Shown in pieces: positions 9,401-19,171 of a stretch of DNA of 64,000 nucleotides; positions within the stretch are counted from its first letter, which is position 1, and the number at the start of each line of letters is the position of its first letter. A program made the translations under genes and the position numbers. The stretch lies in NCBI GenBank assembly GCA_023409535.1, contig JAEYGZ010000021.1, positions 186,001 to 250,000 on the forward strand, written 5' to 3'. Under the pieces are notes generated by a model. It worked only from the letters and a program-made list of their open reading frames with translations. It did not search any database and was not told the DNA's origin. The stretch is from Bacillota bacterium (GTDB lineage: Bacteria > Bacillota > Clostridia > Lachnospirales > Lachnospiraceae).

Positions 9401-9459
9401 TCCCTTTTCCCCGTGATACAATGAATATCAATTGGTTCGTATTACACAGGAGGTATTCT

Positions 9460-10368
9460 ATGTCATTGTATACATTAAACAATCAAATATTAGCAATCCA
9501 GGTGGCGGATCAGGGAGCAGAACTGATCTCAATCCGAAATCATAAGACCGGAAAAGAATATCTGTGGAATGCCGATCCTGCTTACTGGAAGCGCCACGCT
9601 CCTATCTTGTTCCCAGTGGTGGGAAGCTTAAAAGATAAGTCCTACACCTATCAGGGTAAGAATTATTCCATGCTGCAGCACGGTTTCGCACGCGATATGA
9701 AATTTACACCGGGAAGCCGCACCGGGGAGGAATTATGGTTTTATTTAGAGGACACCGGGGATACCAGAAGGGTTTATCCCTTCCGCTTCCGTCTGGAGCT
9801 GGGATATCGCCTGGAAGGGGACACGGTCACCGCCCTATGGCGGGTGAGTAATACCGGGGACTCCACCATGCACTTTTCCATCGGCGGGCATCCCGCCTTC
9901 CTGCTCCATCCTGAGAAGCAAGCCGGTGACCGGGCTATCCCCTCGCAGGAGCTCTGTTACTTCCGGTTTGATACGGAGAAGCCTCTTCATTATCTGCTGG
10001 TGGATGACAATGGCCTAGAGGTAAAAAAGCCCTTTGAAGAGCAGCATATTCTGAATACAGAGCGAAGCATTTATCCCATACATCCCCAGCTCTTTGACCA
10101 CGATGCCTTAATCATCGAGGACCACCAGTGCCATCAGGTCTCCCTGTTGGATTCCTCCCGGGAGGCATATCTGACAGTCACTTTTGACGCGCCGCTCTTT
10201 GGCTTATGGTCCCCCGCCGGCAGGAACGCTCCCTTTGTCTGTATCGAGCCCTGGTATGGCCGCTGCGATTCCGGCAGGTTCGACGGAACCCTGGAGGAGC
10301 GGGAATACAGCAACCGTTTAGAGCCCGGCGAGGTTTTTGAAGCATCCTACCGTATCAAAATTCACTGA
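9460..10368 (+). CDS. aldose 1-epimerase family protein
   Basis: A 302-residue beta-sandwich protein of the galactose mutarotase superfamily, closest in style to LacX-type proteins. The start at 9460 is chosen because ACAGGAGG lies 7 bases upstream. The longer frame would overlap the thrS T-box promoter region on the other strand. Visible motifs are HAPILFPVVG, the catalytic-type histidines in MLQHGFAR and GGHPAF, and IEPWYGR near the end. Such enzymes interconvert alpha and beta anomers of sugars, and the exact sugar is unknown. It is the only plus-strand gene in this part and converges on the PfkB-kinase gene, 11 bases away. Confidence 0.82.
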   Translation: MSLYTLNNQILAIQVADQGAELISIRNHKTGKEYLWNADPAYWKRHAPILFPVVGSLKDKSYTYQGKNYSMLQHGFARDMKFTPGSRTGEELWFYLEDTGDTRRVYPFRFRLELGYRLEGDTVTALWRVSNTGDSTMHFSIGGHPAFLLHPEKQAGDRAIPSQELCYFRFDTEKPLHYLLVDDNGLEVKKPFEEQHILNTERSIYPIHPQLFDHDALIIEDHQCHQVSLLDSSREAYLTVTFDAPLFGLWSPAGRNAPFVCIEPWYGRCDSGRFDGTLEEREYSNRLEPGEVFEASYRIKIH

Positions 10369-10379
10369 GTTATTCCCCG

Positions 10380-11255
10380 TTATCCTGCAATTTCATTCCA
10401 TAAGGGGATGGAAGGGACTGCGCCTCTGCGGCCCACTGCCGCAGAGGAAGCTTGGGATGCTATCTGAAGACTTTCTTCCACACTGTAAGCCTTCGCTCTG
10501 GCAGCCAGAAAATAACCGGTAAACGTATCACCCGCCGCCGTCGTGTCCACTACCTCCACAGCGACCGCCGTCTGCCGGACCACCCGTCCCGCACAGGCAT
10601 AAACAGAGCCCTTTTCTCCCAAGGTAAGAATGATTTCTGCATCCGGAAAGCGCTCCTTCATCCTGTGAAGGATTTGCTCCGGCTCCATGCTTCCCGTCAT
10701 CTGTTCTCCTTCCACCTCATTCAGAATAAATAAAGAGATTTTGTCCAGGTTGTAAGTAAGAACCTCCGGGGCAAAAGGCGCGGGATTAAAGATGATCCTC
10801 ATTCCCCGCTCCGATGCCCTTTGAATGATATAAGGCATCTGGTTGATTTCATTCTGCAAAAGCAGCTGATCTCCTTCTCCAAAATGCGCCAGTACCTCAT
10901 CCACATAACCTTCGGTAAATTTCTGGTTGCTGCCTCCGTAGAGCACGATGGAATTCTGACCGCTTTTCTCCAGCTGAATGACGGCATGGCCGCATTTTCC
11001 CTGCGCCTTGCTAAGGTAATCGCAGCACACGCCGTATTCCTCAGCCGTTTTTCGCAGCAGCTCCCCGTCTTCTCCCAGAACCCCGGCATGCCATACCCTG
11101 AGTCCGGCCTTTGCCAGCGCAATAGACTGGTTGAGACCCTTACCGCCGCAGACAATATCCATTCCGGCAGAAGCCGTTGTTTCGCCCGGCTTTACGATAT
11201 GATCCATAGAATAGATGTAGTCATAGTTCAGAGAACCCATTACTAAAAACTTCAT
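10380..11255 (-). CDS. PfkB-family sugar kinase, ribokinase-like
   Basis: A 291-residue kinase with both PfkB signatures: CGGKGLNQSIALAKAG near residues 37-52 and DTTAAGDTFTGYF near 240-252, where the Asp of AAGD is the catalytic base. The start at 11255 (MKFLVMGS) is preferred because ACGGGAG lies before it. An earlier ATG at 11273 has no ribosome site. It is last in the 17.1-10.4 kb operon after a DapA-family lyase, so it probably phosphorylates a sugar or sugar acid in the same pathway. Ribokinase or 2-keto-3-deoxygluconate kinase are possibilities, and sequence alone does not decide. Confidence 0.85.
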   Translation of the reverse strand: MKFLVMGSLNYDYIYSMDHIVKPGETTASAGMDIVCGGKGLNQSIALAKAGLRVWHAGVLGEDGELLRKTAEEYGVCCDYLSKAQGKCGHAVIQLEKSGQNSIVLYGGSNQKFTEGYVDEVLAHFGEGDQLLLQNEINQMPYIIQRASERGMRIIFNPAPFAPEVLTYNLDKISLFILNEVEGEQMTGSMEPEQILHRMKERFPDAEIILTLGEKGSVYACAGRVVRQTAVAVEVVDTTAAGDTFTGYFLAARAKAYSVEESLQIASQASSAAVGRRGAVPSIPLWNEIAG

Positions 11256-11274
11256 TCCAACTCCCGTCCGCATA

Positions 11275-12177
11275 TCACATTAACGATATTCCCGTTTCCC
11301 TGCATAATGCACTCAATTCACTTTCCAATGCCCGGATCTCTTCCGCCGACAAATCCATCTGGGGAGGCCGCATTCCGCCCACATTAATCCCCCGCAGCTT
11401 CAAAGCTTCTTTAAAATAGGACATATTGCTTCCGCAGCGCAGCAAATCACTGAATTTGACGCATATCTTCTGCATCTGCTGCAGTTTCTCCCGGTTCCCT
11501 TCCTGATATGCCTTGTATACCGCCACAAAGGGCTCCGGAAAAACACAGGCAACGCCGGAAACGGTCCCCTCGCACCCCATTGTCAAAAGACTTGCGAATA
11601 TTTTGTCACAGCCGTGCAATACGGAAAAATCCGGGATGGACAGGTATTCTACCGTGCGCATCATATCCGCATAACTGTATTTTATACCAACCACATTAGG
11701 GCATCGTTCCGCAATTCTGGATGCCACACCGGCCTTCAGATCATTGCCGGCGCACTGCGGGATATTGTACAGGTAAATCGGGAAATCCCCCGGGACGCAT
11801 CGTGCCAGGGAACAGTAGTATTCTTCCATCTCCCTGTCATTCACGCTCAGGAACATCGGCGTCACCACACCTGCCCCGTCTGCGCCGATCTCGTATGCAT
11901 GCCGCAGCAGCTCCTGTGTATCTTCCTGCTTCATGGCTCCGCAGTGTACAAACACATTGGCTCTTCCTTCCGCTTCCTTTACCACGGTCTGCGCTATCTT
12001 TTTTCTCTCCTCCCGGGAAAGGTGTACCATTTCTCCCGTGGTGCCACAGGGATACAAGCAGTGAACGCCTTTTTCCACCAAGATGCGGGTCAGCCGGGCC
12101 AGTCCTTCATAATCCACTTCTCCCCGTTCATCAAACGGGGTTATCATTGCAACCGTCACACCGTATAATTTTTTCAT
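11275..12177 (-). CDS. DapA/NanA-family aldolase
   Basis: A 300-residue TIM-barrel lyase of the dihydrodipicolinate synthase/N-acetylneuraminate lyase family. Motifs include CGTTGE (residues 44-49), the catalytic tyrosine in YLYNIP (Y137) and the Schiff-base lysine in VGIKYSY (K166). It sits among sugar-uptake and oxidoreductase genes, so a catabolic job (cleaving a 2-keto-3-deoxy sugar acid or a similar keto acid) is likelier than lysine synthesis. Substrate-defining residues after GTTGE cannot be assigned by eye. It starts 1 base from the stop of the oxidoreductase gene and is probably translationally coupled. Confidence 0.88.
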   Translation of the reverse strand: MKKLYGVTVAMITPFDERGEVDYEGLARLTRILVEKGVHCLYPCGTTGEMVHLSREERKKIAQTVVKEAEGRANVFVHCGAMKQEDTQELLRHAYEIGADGAGVVTPMFLSVNDREMEEYYCSLARCVPGDFPIYLYNIPQCAGNDLKAGVASRIAERCPNVVGIKYSYADMMRTVEYLSIPDFSVLHGCDKIFASLLTMGCEGTVSGVACVFPEPFVAVYKAYQEGNREKLQQMQKICVKFSDLLRCGSNMSYFKEALKLRGINVGGMRPPQMDLSAEEIRALESELSALCRETGISLM

Positions 12178-12178
12178 T

Positions 12179-13642
12179 TTAAATCAATACTCCCTGCCTT
12201 CTCAGTTTCTTTCTGACTTCCTCCGCATCTGTTTCCCGCAGCTTTTTCCGTTCCAGAACAGATACCGCCGCCGCCGCACCGGCTGCCTGCCCCACAAGGG
12301 CGCAGGACGCGATATAATGGATTTTCCTGCAGGCCGGCTTTCCCGTCACCAGAATACCTTCCAGTCCCTTCGGAATCAGGGCTGCCAGGGGAACATACCA
12401 GCCTCCGGCGCTCTGTCCGCTCATGGGATGTCCGAGGATTTTTACAATACCATCCTCCCTGTCCGTTCTGCCGCTCCTGATCTCTTCCTCCGTAATCGTA
12501 TACTCCGTAAAGTCGGACGCTTCCATCGTCTGGTGGTATGCCTTTGAAATATTAGCATAGGTATCCAGAAGATGTGCCTTCTCAAATCCCGGTATGTAAT
12601 TCACAAAAAATTTATGTACCAGCCACTGCTGTTTTCTCGCGGTGCAAATGGCCCCGGAAAACTCCAGGGGATCAGATACATCCGTATTGTGCAGTACATC
12701 GTCAATAGCCCAGTAGGCACCCATGGTGTCCCTTTCATAGAAGAACATCAGGCAATCGCACATTCTCTGAACCAGCATATATTCGGGGTGCTCCCGCACC
12801 GCCTTCTCCAACGTCTTCATAAAGCCATGAATTGCCAGCGGATTCCCTTCCTTTACCAACTTGTCCATCACATCCGGATCCGCCTTTGTTCCTACCATGG
12901 GGCGCAGAAACCATTCCTCATCGGTCCTTCTTATGTAATCGATCACCTTATGAATATCCACACCCGCGACCCTGGGAAGCGTTCCCATATAAGCCTTCGG
13001 ATAAGCAAATTTCTTTCCCGCCAGAGCGCAGACGGACGCACCTTGAGTAGTATCCACAACTCTCTCGCTCAGCACTGCGAATTTCTCAAATTCTCCTTGA
13101 AGTATCGCACCCTTAACGGCGGCGCCCTCCATTACCACATCCACCACCGGCATGCCCACTAACAACTGCACGCCTGCTTCCTCCAGCTCCTTCATAACAA
13201 TATAGCGGTACGCGTTGGGATTTATAAACTGGTCGTTAAAGGGATTCATGAATGTGCCCGTGTCAATATAGGGAATATAGGACTCCAGCCCCATTTTTTC
13301 CAGGGTCGGCAGTATGCCTTCCTTCTCCATCGTTTCCAGGGATATTCGGTCAAAGAACGTATCGGAGCCGCCTTCCTTAATGATCTCCCATAGGAGCTTC
13401 CAGGGGTATCCCGCTACCACGAGATGTCCCTCCCGGTTTACAAATCCATCCAGCCCCCAGGTATCAATTTCCGCCGCCTGGCCTCCGAGGACCGCATTTT
13501 TTTCCGCCAGTGTTACCTTCAATCCTTCCGCAGCCGCGGATAAGGCGGCACAAACGCCGCCAAATCCTCCGCCCACTACCAGAATGTCCGCCCGGCTGAT
13601 TACCTTGATCTTTTGGTCAGCCTGATAATGATGCTCTGTCAT
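12179..13642 (-). CDS. FAD-dependent oxidoreductase
   Basis: A 487-residue flavoprotein with an N-terminal Rossmann fold, ADILVVGGGFGGVCAALSAA at 19-38, then AEKNAVLGGQAAEIDTWGL. A second FAD segment near the C-terminus includes GILVTGKPACRKIHYIASCALVGQAAGAAAA. This matches the FAD_oxidored group often found in carbohydrate or organic-acid catabolic operons. There is no signal peptide, so it is cytoplasmic. It overlaps the binding-protein gene by one base (TAATG), indicating coupled translation. Oxidation of an imported sugar derivative before the aldolase step is the simplest reading, but the substrate is unknown. Confidence 0.82.
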   Translation of the reverse strand: MTEHHYQADQKIKVISRADILVVGGGFGGVCAALSAAAEGLKVTLAEKNAVLGGQAAEIDTWGLDGFVNREGHLVVAGYPWKLLWEIIKEGGSDTFFDRISLETMEKEGILPTLEKMGLESYIPYIDTGTFMNPFNDQFINPNAYRYIVMKELEEAGVQLLVGMPVVDVVMEGAAVKGAILQGEFEKFAVLSERVVDTTQGASVCALAGKKFAYPKAYMGTLPRVAGVDIHKVIDYIRRTDEEWFLRPMVGTKADPDVMDKLVKEGNPLAIHGFMKTLEKAVREHPEYMLVQRMCDCLMFFYERDTMGAYWAIDDVLHNTDVSDPLEFSGAICTARKQQWLVHKFFVNYIPGFEKAHLLDTYANISKAYHQTMEASDFTEYTITEEEIRSGRTDREDGIVKILGHPMSGQSAGGWYVPLAALIPKGLEGILVTGKPACRKIHYIASCALVGQAAGAAAAVSVLERKKLRETDAEEVRKKLRRQGVLI

Positions 13643-15255
13643 TAATTATTTACCTCCTGAAAGCGTTGTTCCGCCTGATTTGCTATGTCCACTTTTTCCT
13701 GTGCACCTAACTCAATCAGCTTCTGCACAAAGACATTCCATTCGTCAAAAGAACGTTCGCCGCTGACAAATTTGTTGATCTCCGTCTTGCTGTAGTCCAG
13801 ATACCTCTGATTGATTTCTGTAATTCTCGCGGCCTCCTCCGTAGTATAAGGGGGCTCGATCGGCTGCTGGATTACATCGTCCATGTGATCCTTGTACACA
13901 TTATGAATATTTTCCCTCGTCCAGGCCTCCGCACTGGTGGATTTGAATGCAGCATCATAGTTGGAGTACCAGGACATTGCCATGAAGAGGTCGCCGATTC
14001 CGATTTCGGAGCCTGCCTCATAAGTCGGGTCGCCGGTTCTTGATTTATATTCCTGTACAATACTGTCTTTGAACTTCGGCTTTCCTTCCACCATATCATA
14101 ATGAACACCTTCCACACCGTAATTCATCAGGCGGCCGCCTTCATCACTGTAGAGCCAGTTTACGAATTTCATGATAATTTCCGCATTTTCCGTATCCGCG
14201 TTGATGCCCCATACGTTGTAATAGTTGTTGCTGTGTCCGTAATTTACGGTTTCCCCCTGATCATTTGCCAGGAACATCATCGGTTCCAGCTTTGCATCGG
14301 GATCGGTTTCTCTTAAGGTCGTGTTCAGGGTATCCAGGAAAACCGGATTATCATAGTAGAATAAATATTTGCCCGTAGCCAGTCCTGATTTCCAGTCATC
14401 CGCAGAGGTAATCAGGTATTCATTATCCAAGATTCCGGCTTGGTACATTTTATGGATATACTGGAGCGCTTCCTTGTAGGAATCCTCCAGGCAGCCCATA
14501 TGCCATTCCCCATTCTCATCCTGGTACAGGCCATAATCGCCGCCCAGTCCCTTGATCGGGCTCATATAGTTGAACAGCAGCCGGTCATCCCCCCTGCTTC
14601 CGTAGGCAATGGAATTGGGATAGGCCTTCGACAGCTCATCCAGTACATCATATAATTCATCCCAGGTTGCGGGCACCTCCAGGTTCTGCTCTTTCAGAAG
14701 GTCTGTACGGATACAGGGCACGGAGCCTTGTTCCCAGTTCTCGTCCCTGCGCAGCTGCGCCAGGGTATATATACCACCATTTACCTTATAACGGGACAGC
14801 TCCGGAATATTTTTATAATCCTCCTGGATATTAGGCGCATATTGCTCGATCAGGCTGGTCAGCTCCAGCAGACAGTCGGTGCCTATCACATCGCTTGCAT
14901 TCCCCCATATTGCAAAAAGATCAGGAAGAGAATTTGCCGCAAGCAGGGTATTCATCTTTGTTTCGTAATCGGAATAAGTGGACACCTCCAGATTGATATT
15001 CAGATTTTCCTTCATCCATTGTACTGTCGCACAGTCAGGATTATAGGGCTGCAGACTGTTTTCCGGTCTGGCGAAGGTGATCGTTACCATTTCATCCGTG
15101 AGCCAGGTATCTTTTTTTTCCTGAGCCGTATTATCGGCCGTTGTATTGCCAGCCTCCTCTTTTTTATTCTGCGCACCTGTGCAGGCAGTCATTCCCGCCA
15201 GGACCATCGCTATACATAACCATGCCAGCGCTGTTTTCCAACTCTTTCTTTTCAT
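13642..15255 (-). CDS. sugar ABC transporter solute-binding lipoprotein
   Basis: A 537-residue extracellular solute-binding protein with a lipoprotein signal (cleavage before C25 in GMTACTG). The size and the motifs DLFAIWGNASDV, TWDELYDVLDEL and ADTENAEIIMKFVNWLYSDEGG fit LplA/YtcQ-type binding proteins for oligosaccharides or modified sugars. AAAGGAGG precedes the start. It is encoded directly after the two permeases and before the catabolic enzymes, so it should define substrate choice for this island. No ATPase gene is present, as is usual for this transporter type, which borrows a shared MsmX-like ATPase. Confidence 0.9.
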   Translation of the reverse strand: MKRKSWKTALAWLCIAMVLAGMTACTGAQNKKEEAGNTTADNTAQEKKDTWLTDEMVTITFARPENSLQPYNPDCATVQWMKENLNINLEVSTYSDYETKMNTLLAANSLPDLFAIWGNASDVIGTDCLLELTSLIEQYAPNIQEDYKNIPELSRYKVNGGIYTLAQLRRDENWEQGSVPCIRTDLLKEQNLEVPATWDELYDVLDELSKAYPNSIAYGSRGDDRLLFNYMSPIKGLGGDYGLYQDENGEWHMGCLEDSYKEALQYIHKMYQAGILDNEYLITSADDWKSGLATGKYLFYYDNPVFLDTLNTTLRETDPDAKLEPMMFLANDQGETVNYGHSNNYYNVWGINADTENAEIIMKFVNWLYSDEGGRLMNYGVEGVHYDMVEGKPKFKDSIVQEYKSRTGDPTYEAGSEIGIGDLFMAMSWYSNYDAAFKSTSAEAWTRENIHNVYKDHMDDVIQQPIEPPYTTEEAARITEINQRYLDYSKTEINKFVSGERSFDEWNVFVQKLIELGAQEKVDIANQAEQRFQEVNN

Positions 15256-15304
15256 AAAATATAACCTCCTTTTTTATACCTTTCACATTTTTCAACAGAT
15301 ATAC

Positions 15305-16183
15305 TTACCCTTTTACCGAACCAATCATTACCCCCTTTTCAAAATATTTAAATATAAACGGATAAATGAGTACCAAGGGCAGTGTCGTCACGGCTGTTAC
15401 CGCATATTTAATGGATTTTGTATCCACCGGCACCGCCAAGCTTCCCTCTGAGGACGCCGCATAGGCCATTTCCGTTGTGGAACCGTCAATTACAATACTT
15501 CGCAGCACCAGCTGCAGGGGATAAAGCAATTTATCGTTCAGAAACATCAGCGCATTATAGAAAGCATTCCAGTTGGAAACTCCATAGAAAAGGATCATGG
15601 TCGCAATAATCGGCTTGGAAAGCGGCATAATAATTCTTAAGAAAATAATCCAGTCGTTGGCGCCGTCAATATATGCGGATTCTGTCAGCTCGTAGGAGAT
15701 GGATTGGAAGAAGGTTCTCATTACAATCACATTATATACGCTGATACAGGACGGAAGCAGCACTGCCCAGATGGTATTATACAGGTTCAGATCTGAAATG
15801 GTCAGAAACAAAGGTATAATGCCGCCTGAAAAAAACATTGTAAACAGAATAATTGCCGTAAAAATCCTTCTTCCATAAAAATCCTTCCGGGACAGCGGAT
15901 ACGCACAGAAGGCAGTAAGTGCCACGCTGATCAGGGTTCCCGTCATCGTATAAAAAACACTGTTAAAAAAGGATCTCACGATTGCCGCGTTCTGAAACAC
16001 AATGGAATAGGCATAGGTGGTAAAGCCCTTCGGATACAGCACAACCTGGTTCGCGCCGACATAAGCCCCGCCGCTGACAGAGTTAATATAGATGTAATAC
16101 AGCGGATAAATGGCAACCACGCTGATGAAAACCATGAGAACGGCAAGAACCGCGTCAAACAGCTCTATTTTTCTTCTTTTCAT
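15305..16183 (-). CDS. sugar ABC transporter permease, LplC/YtcP type
   Basis: A 292-residue inner-membrane permease with about six membrane segments, beginning FDAVLAVLMVFISVVAIYPL. It has the permease EAA-type loop ELTESAYIDGANDWIIFLRI...PLSKPIIATM near residues 175-200, which docks the ATPase, and the family ending FKYFEKGVMIGSVKG. It pairs with the permease encoded just upstream, 14 bases away. AAAGGAGAAGG precedes the ATG. Confidence 0.92.
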   Translation of the reverse strand: MKRRKIELFDAVLAVLMVFISVVAIYPLYYIYINSVSGGAYVGANQVVLYPKGFTTYAYSIVFQNAAIVRSFFNSVFYTMTGTLISVALTAFCAYPLSRKDFYGRRIFTAIILFTMFFSGGIIPLFLTISDLNLYNTIWAVLLPSCISVYNVIVMRTFFQSISYELTESAYIDGANDWIIFLRIIMPLSKPIIATMILFYGVSNWNAFYNALMFLNDKLLYPLQLVLRSIVIDGSTTEMAYAASSEGSLAVPVDTKSIKYAVTAVTTLPLVLIYPFIFKYFEKGVMIGSVKG

Positions 16184-16197
16184 GTAAACCTTCTCCT

Positions 16198-17133
16198 TTA
16201 AAACAGACTTGTATCATTCAATTTTGATGTAACAAAATTCGTAAGGCCCAGGAAGAACAGGCAAATCACTGATTCCACCAGGCCTACGGCGGTGGCATAG
16301 CTGTATTGCATTCCCTGCAGACCTCTCCGGTATACGAAGGTGGATATCACATCCGAGGTATTATAAGTATTGGAATTTTGCATCAACAGCACTTTATCAA
16401 AGGATACCGTCATGATGCTTCCCATCCTCAGGATAAACATAATTGTAATGGTTGCCGCAATGCACGGCAGTGTAATATGCCAAAGCTTTGTCAGCCGGCT
16501 GCCTCCGTCCATTTCGCAAGCCTCATACAGCTGCGGATCCACCCCGGAAATGGCTGCCAGATAAATAATGGCACCCCAGCCCATTTCCTGCCAGATATCG
16601 GAGATCACATACAGAGGGCGGAACCATGAAGAAGCAAGCATATAGGATTTCGCTTCCCCTCCCAGCGCCAGCACGATCTGATTTACCAGGCCGTCCTTGG
16701 AAACCAGCGTAATCATCAGGGACACGGTAACCACCACGGAAACAAAGTGCGGGAAACAGCAGACCCTCTGTACAAGCCCCTTCAGCTTTCCGCTTCTGAC
16801 CTCATTAACCAGCAGCGCAAAAATAATCGGTACCGGAAAGCAAATTAAAATCTGCCAGAAGCTCAGGGTAATGGTATTTTTAAAGGCATTGATAAAATCA
16901 GGATCCGACAGGAACAGCTTAAAGTATTTCAGCCCGGCCCAGGCGCTGCCCATAATCCCCTCCCTGACCTTATAATCCTTAAAGGCAATCAGAATACCAT
17001 ACATCGGCTTATATTTGAATAGCAGAAAATATACCATCGGCAGCAGCAGCATCGCATACAGGTACCTGCTCTGATGCAGCAGCCTCCAGCGGCTTCCCTT
17101 CCTTCCTGCGTTCTGTATTCCTTCCCTCTGCAT
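16198..17133 (-). CDS. sugar ABC transporter permease, LplB/YteP type
   Basis: A 311-residue permease with six membrane segments, the characteristic early stretch YKPMYGILIAFKDYKVREGI, an EAA loop QLYEACEMDGGSRLTKLWHI near 210-230, and the family ending TNFVTSKLNDTSLF. The ATG at 17133 is used because CGGAGGAAG lies immediately upstream. It is the first gene of the operon, divergent from the histidine kinase at 17366. Together with the next permease it forms the membrane channel. Confidence 0.92.
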   Translation of the reverse strand: MQREGIQNAGRKGSRWRLLHQSRYLYAMLLLPMVYFLLFKYKPMYGILIAFKDYKVREGIMGSAWAGLKYFKLFLSDPDFINAFKNTITLSFWQILICFPVPIIFALLVNEVRSGKLKGLVQRVCCFPHFVSVVVTVSLMITLVSKDGLVNQIVLALGGEAKSYMLASSWFRPLYVISDIWQEMGWGAIIYLAAISGVDPQLYEACEMDGGSRLTKLWHITLPCIAATITIMFILRMGSIMTVSFDKVLLMQNSNTYNTSDVISTFVYRRGLQGMQYSYATAVGLVESVICLFFLGLTNFVTSKLNDTSLF

Positions 17134-17201
17134 ATAACTTCCTCCGTTCTTTGACACCAAACTTAACTCCTAGCACAGCATAGCAAAATATACCTTGGCA
17201 A

Positions 17202-17230
17202 ACTATATAAAATTCCGATGCTTTATGCAA
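17202..17230 (-). promoter_or_regulatory. putative promoter of sugar operon
   Basis: Minus-strand TTGCAT (17225-17230), 17-base spacer, TATAGT (17202-17207), about 70 bases before the first permease. YesN-type regulators normally act near such promoters, but no operator was recognised. Confidence 0.5.
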
Positions 17231-17296
17231 ATATTCCGTCATCGTTTTTACTGCTTTCTTTTCCATCGTCATTTTATATATTTTTTTAAATTTATA

Positions 17297-17325
17297 TTGA
17301 TTTCTTTTATTAAAAATAGTAGATT
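17297..17325 (+). promoter_or_regulatory. putative promoter of kinase-regulator pair
   Basis: Plus-strand TTGATT (17297-17302), 17-base spacer, TAGATT (17320-17325), 40 bases before the kinase start, in an AT-rich divergent intergenic region. Confidence 0.4.
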
Positions 17326-17365
17326 AAGTATATTCTGCAGTAACTTACATAAGGAGTCCTGCGCC

Positions 17366-19171
17366 ATGCCAAAGATTACCTATTTGATTTCATCCTGCCA
17401 GCACCTGATTCGGAATCTGTCTATGAAATACAAAATACAGCTGATCTCCATCTGCGGCCTCATCCTGCTGGCTGTAGCCTCCGTTTTTATTACAAACATT
17501 CTTCTGCAGAATTATAACAACCTGCTGATTGATTCTGTCAGCGCCTCCCTGGACTATGCCAATGAGGACCTGACGGAAAAGCTGGACAACGCCTATCAGC
17601 TCTCCTACACGATTCTGGCTGATTCCAGCCTCCAGCAGCGCCTGTATGAGCTGAAAAATATCTCAGGGACAACAGAACGGGCGGGATACTACACCCAGCT
17701 TAACAGCCGGCTGCAATCCTATTATCTGGAGCATCAGAAGGATTATATTTCCTATATCAGTCTCTACACGGATGCTTTTACCTGTCACACCAGCCCCAAA
17801 AAGGCTGGCGGCCTGAACTCCTCCCAGATTGAGGCCATTCTTTCAGCCGCTCACGAAGAGCATGGCAAGGCTGTCTGGATTACCGACTATACCTCCGGGC
17901 ATGGCCTGATTCTGACACGGGAAATCCGCCGGTACCAGAATCTTTCCCTGGAGACTCTTGGCACCATTGTCATCTGTATTAACCTGGACGGAATGCTCAA
18001 TAGTTGCCCTATGTTCACCAGCTACGATTCCTTCTATTATCTGATCGAGGATGAGCATCGGCAGATTATTTACAATTCCATCGGCGACACCATTACCCTG
18101 CCCTCTTCCCTGTTTGACAGCTATGCTGACAGCTATAAGCTGGTAAAGCTTGATCATCACTGGTATTTCTCCATGCGCGGTGAGCTTTACCAAAAGGGAT
18201 GGCATTATACCTGCCTCGTTTCCTATGACAGGATTCACAATACCTTGCGCAGTTACAATCTGATTTCCTTTACTCTCATTCTGTGCTGCGGTCTAATCAT
18301 CGTCCTGGTATCCCGTTATCTGATCCGGACCTTTACCAGACATTTTGACTACCTGATTCTAAAAATGAAACGTTTCGGGGAATCAAAGGACTCCCTCACC
18401 AATTTTGAGCCTGATTCCCGATATGGCTACGAGAACCGGAAGGATGAGATCGGCATGCTGCACCAGCAGTTTGACCACATGGCATCCCAGATCTCCGAAC
18501 TGGTAGAATCCAATTACACCAAGGAGCTTCTGGTGAAGGAAGCCCAGCTGAAGGCCCTGGAAATGCAGATCAATCCCCACTTCCTTTACAATACCCTGGA
18601 ATCCATCAACTGGCGTGCCAAAGCGATCGGAGCCTCTAAAATCTCCCTCATGGTGGAGGCGATGGGCAACCTGTTTCGGGCTATTTTAAGTAAATCGGAC
18701 GATACCTTTACCATTAAACAGGAGCTCGCTCTGGTCAGCGACTATCTTACCATTCAAAAATGTCGTTTTGATGCCAGACTCTCCTACCATATTCTTACTA
18801 ATTCTTCCCTTGACCATGCCCGGGTACCCAAGATGATCATACAGCCGCTTGTGGAAAACGCCGTTTCTCATGCCATGGAAACTCTGATAGAAGAATGTGT
18901 CATCGAGATTGCCATTCAAAAATCGGAGGACAACCTGCACATTTTCGTAAAAAATACAGGTTCCCAATTTGAAGAGAACCTGCTGGAAAAATTAAAGAAT
19001 AAAGTAATCAAGCCGAAGGGCTTCGGCATCGGTCTTCTGAATATCGATAACCGCGTTAAGCTTATGTTTGGGCCTGTCTACGGTCTTAAACTCTATAACG
19101 AGGCCGATATGGCCGTTGCCCTGATTAGCTTGCCTTATACCACTGAAAAGGAGATCGGATATCCATGCTGA
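17366..19171 (+). CDS. sensor histidine kinase, YesM/LytS type
   Basis: A 601-residue membrane kinase. The start at 17366 follows AAGGAG; the longer frame has no ribosome site. One membrane helix lies near residues 23-45, followed by an extracellular sensor domain to about 305, a second helix (FTLILCCGLIIVLVSRYLI), a HAMP-like linker, the phosphoacceptor region ALEMQINPHFLYNTLESINW near 400-420 (His in NPHFLYN), and a HATPase domain with VPKMIIQPLVENAVSHAM and GIGLLNIDNRVKLMFG. It overlaps the regulator gene by 7 bases. It probably senses the sugar handled by the divergent transporter operon. Confidence 0.93.
   Translation: MPKITYLISSCQHLIRNLSMKYKIQLISICGLILLAVASVFITNILLQNYNNLLIDSVSASLDYANEDLTEKLDNAYQLSYTILADSSLQQRLYELKNISGTTERAGYYTQLNSRLQSYYLEHQKDYISYISLYTDAFTCHTSPKKAGGLNSSQIEAILSAAHEEHGKAVWITDYTSGHGLILTREIRRYQNLSLETLGTIVICINLDGMLNSCPMFTSYDSFYYLIEDEHRQIIYNSIGDTITLPSSLFDSYADSYKLVKLDHHWYFSMRGELYQKGWHYTCLVSYDRIHNTLRSYNLISFTLILCCGLIIVLVSRYLIRTFTRHFDYLILKMKRFGESKDSLTNFEPDSRYGYENRKDEIGMLHQQFDHMASQISELVESNYTKELLVKEAQLKALEMQINPHFLYNTLESINWRAKAIGASKISLMVEAMGNLFRAILSKSDDTFTIKQELALVSDYLTIQKCRFDARLSYHILTNSSLDHARVPKMIIQPLVENAVSHAMETLIEECVIEIAIQKSEDNLHIFVKNTGSQFEENLLEKLKNKVIKPKGFGIGLLNIDNRVKLMFGPVYGLKLYNEADMAVALISLPYTTEKEIGYPC

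Noticed and set aside
9247..9459. N-terminal extension of the aldose epimerase
   Set aside because: The extension covers the thrS T-box and its promoter on the other strand. A good ribosome site sits directly before the ATG at 9460.
11275..12177. dapA of lysine biosynthesis, as in the B. subtilis spoVF-asd-dapG-dapA cluster of this region
   Set aside because: The gene is coupled to an FAD oxidoreductase, sugar transporter and PfkB kinase rather than to asd or dapG, so a catabolic aldolase is likelier.
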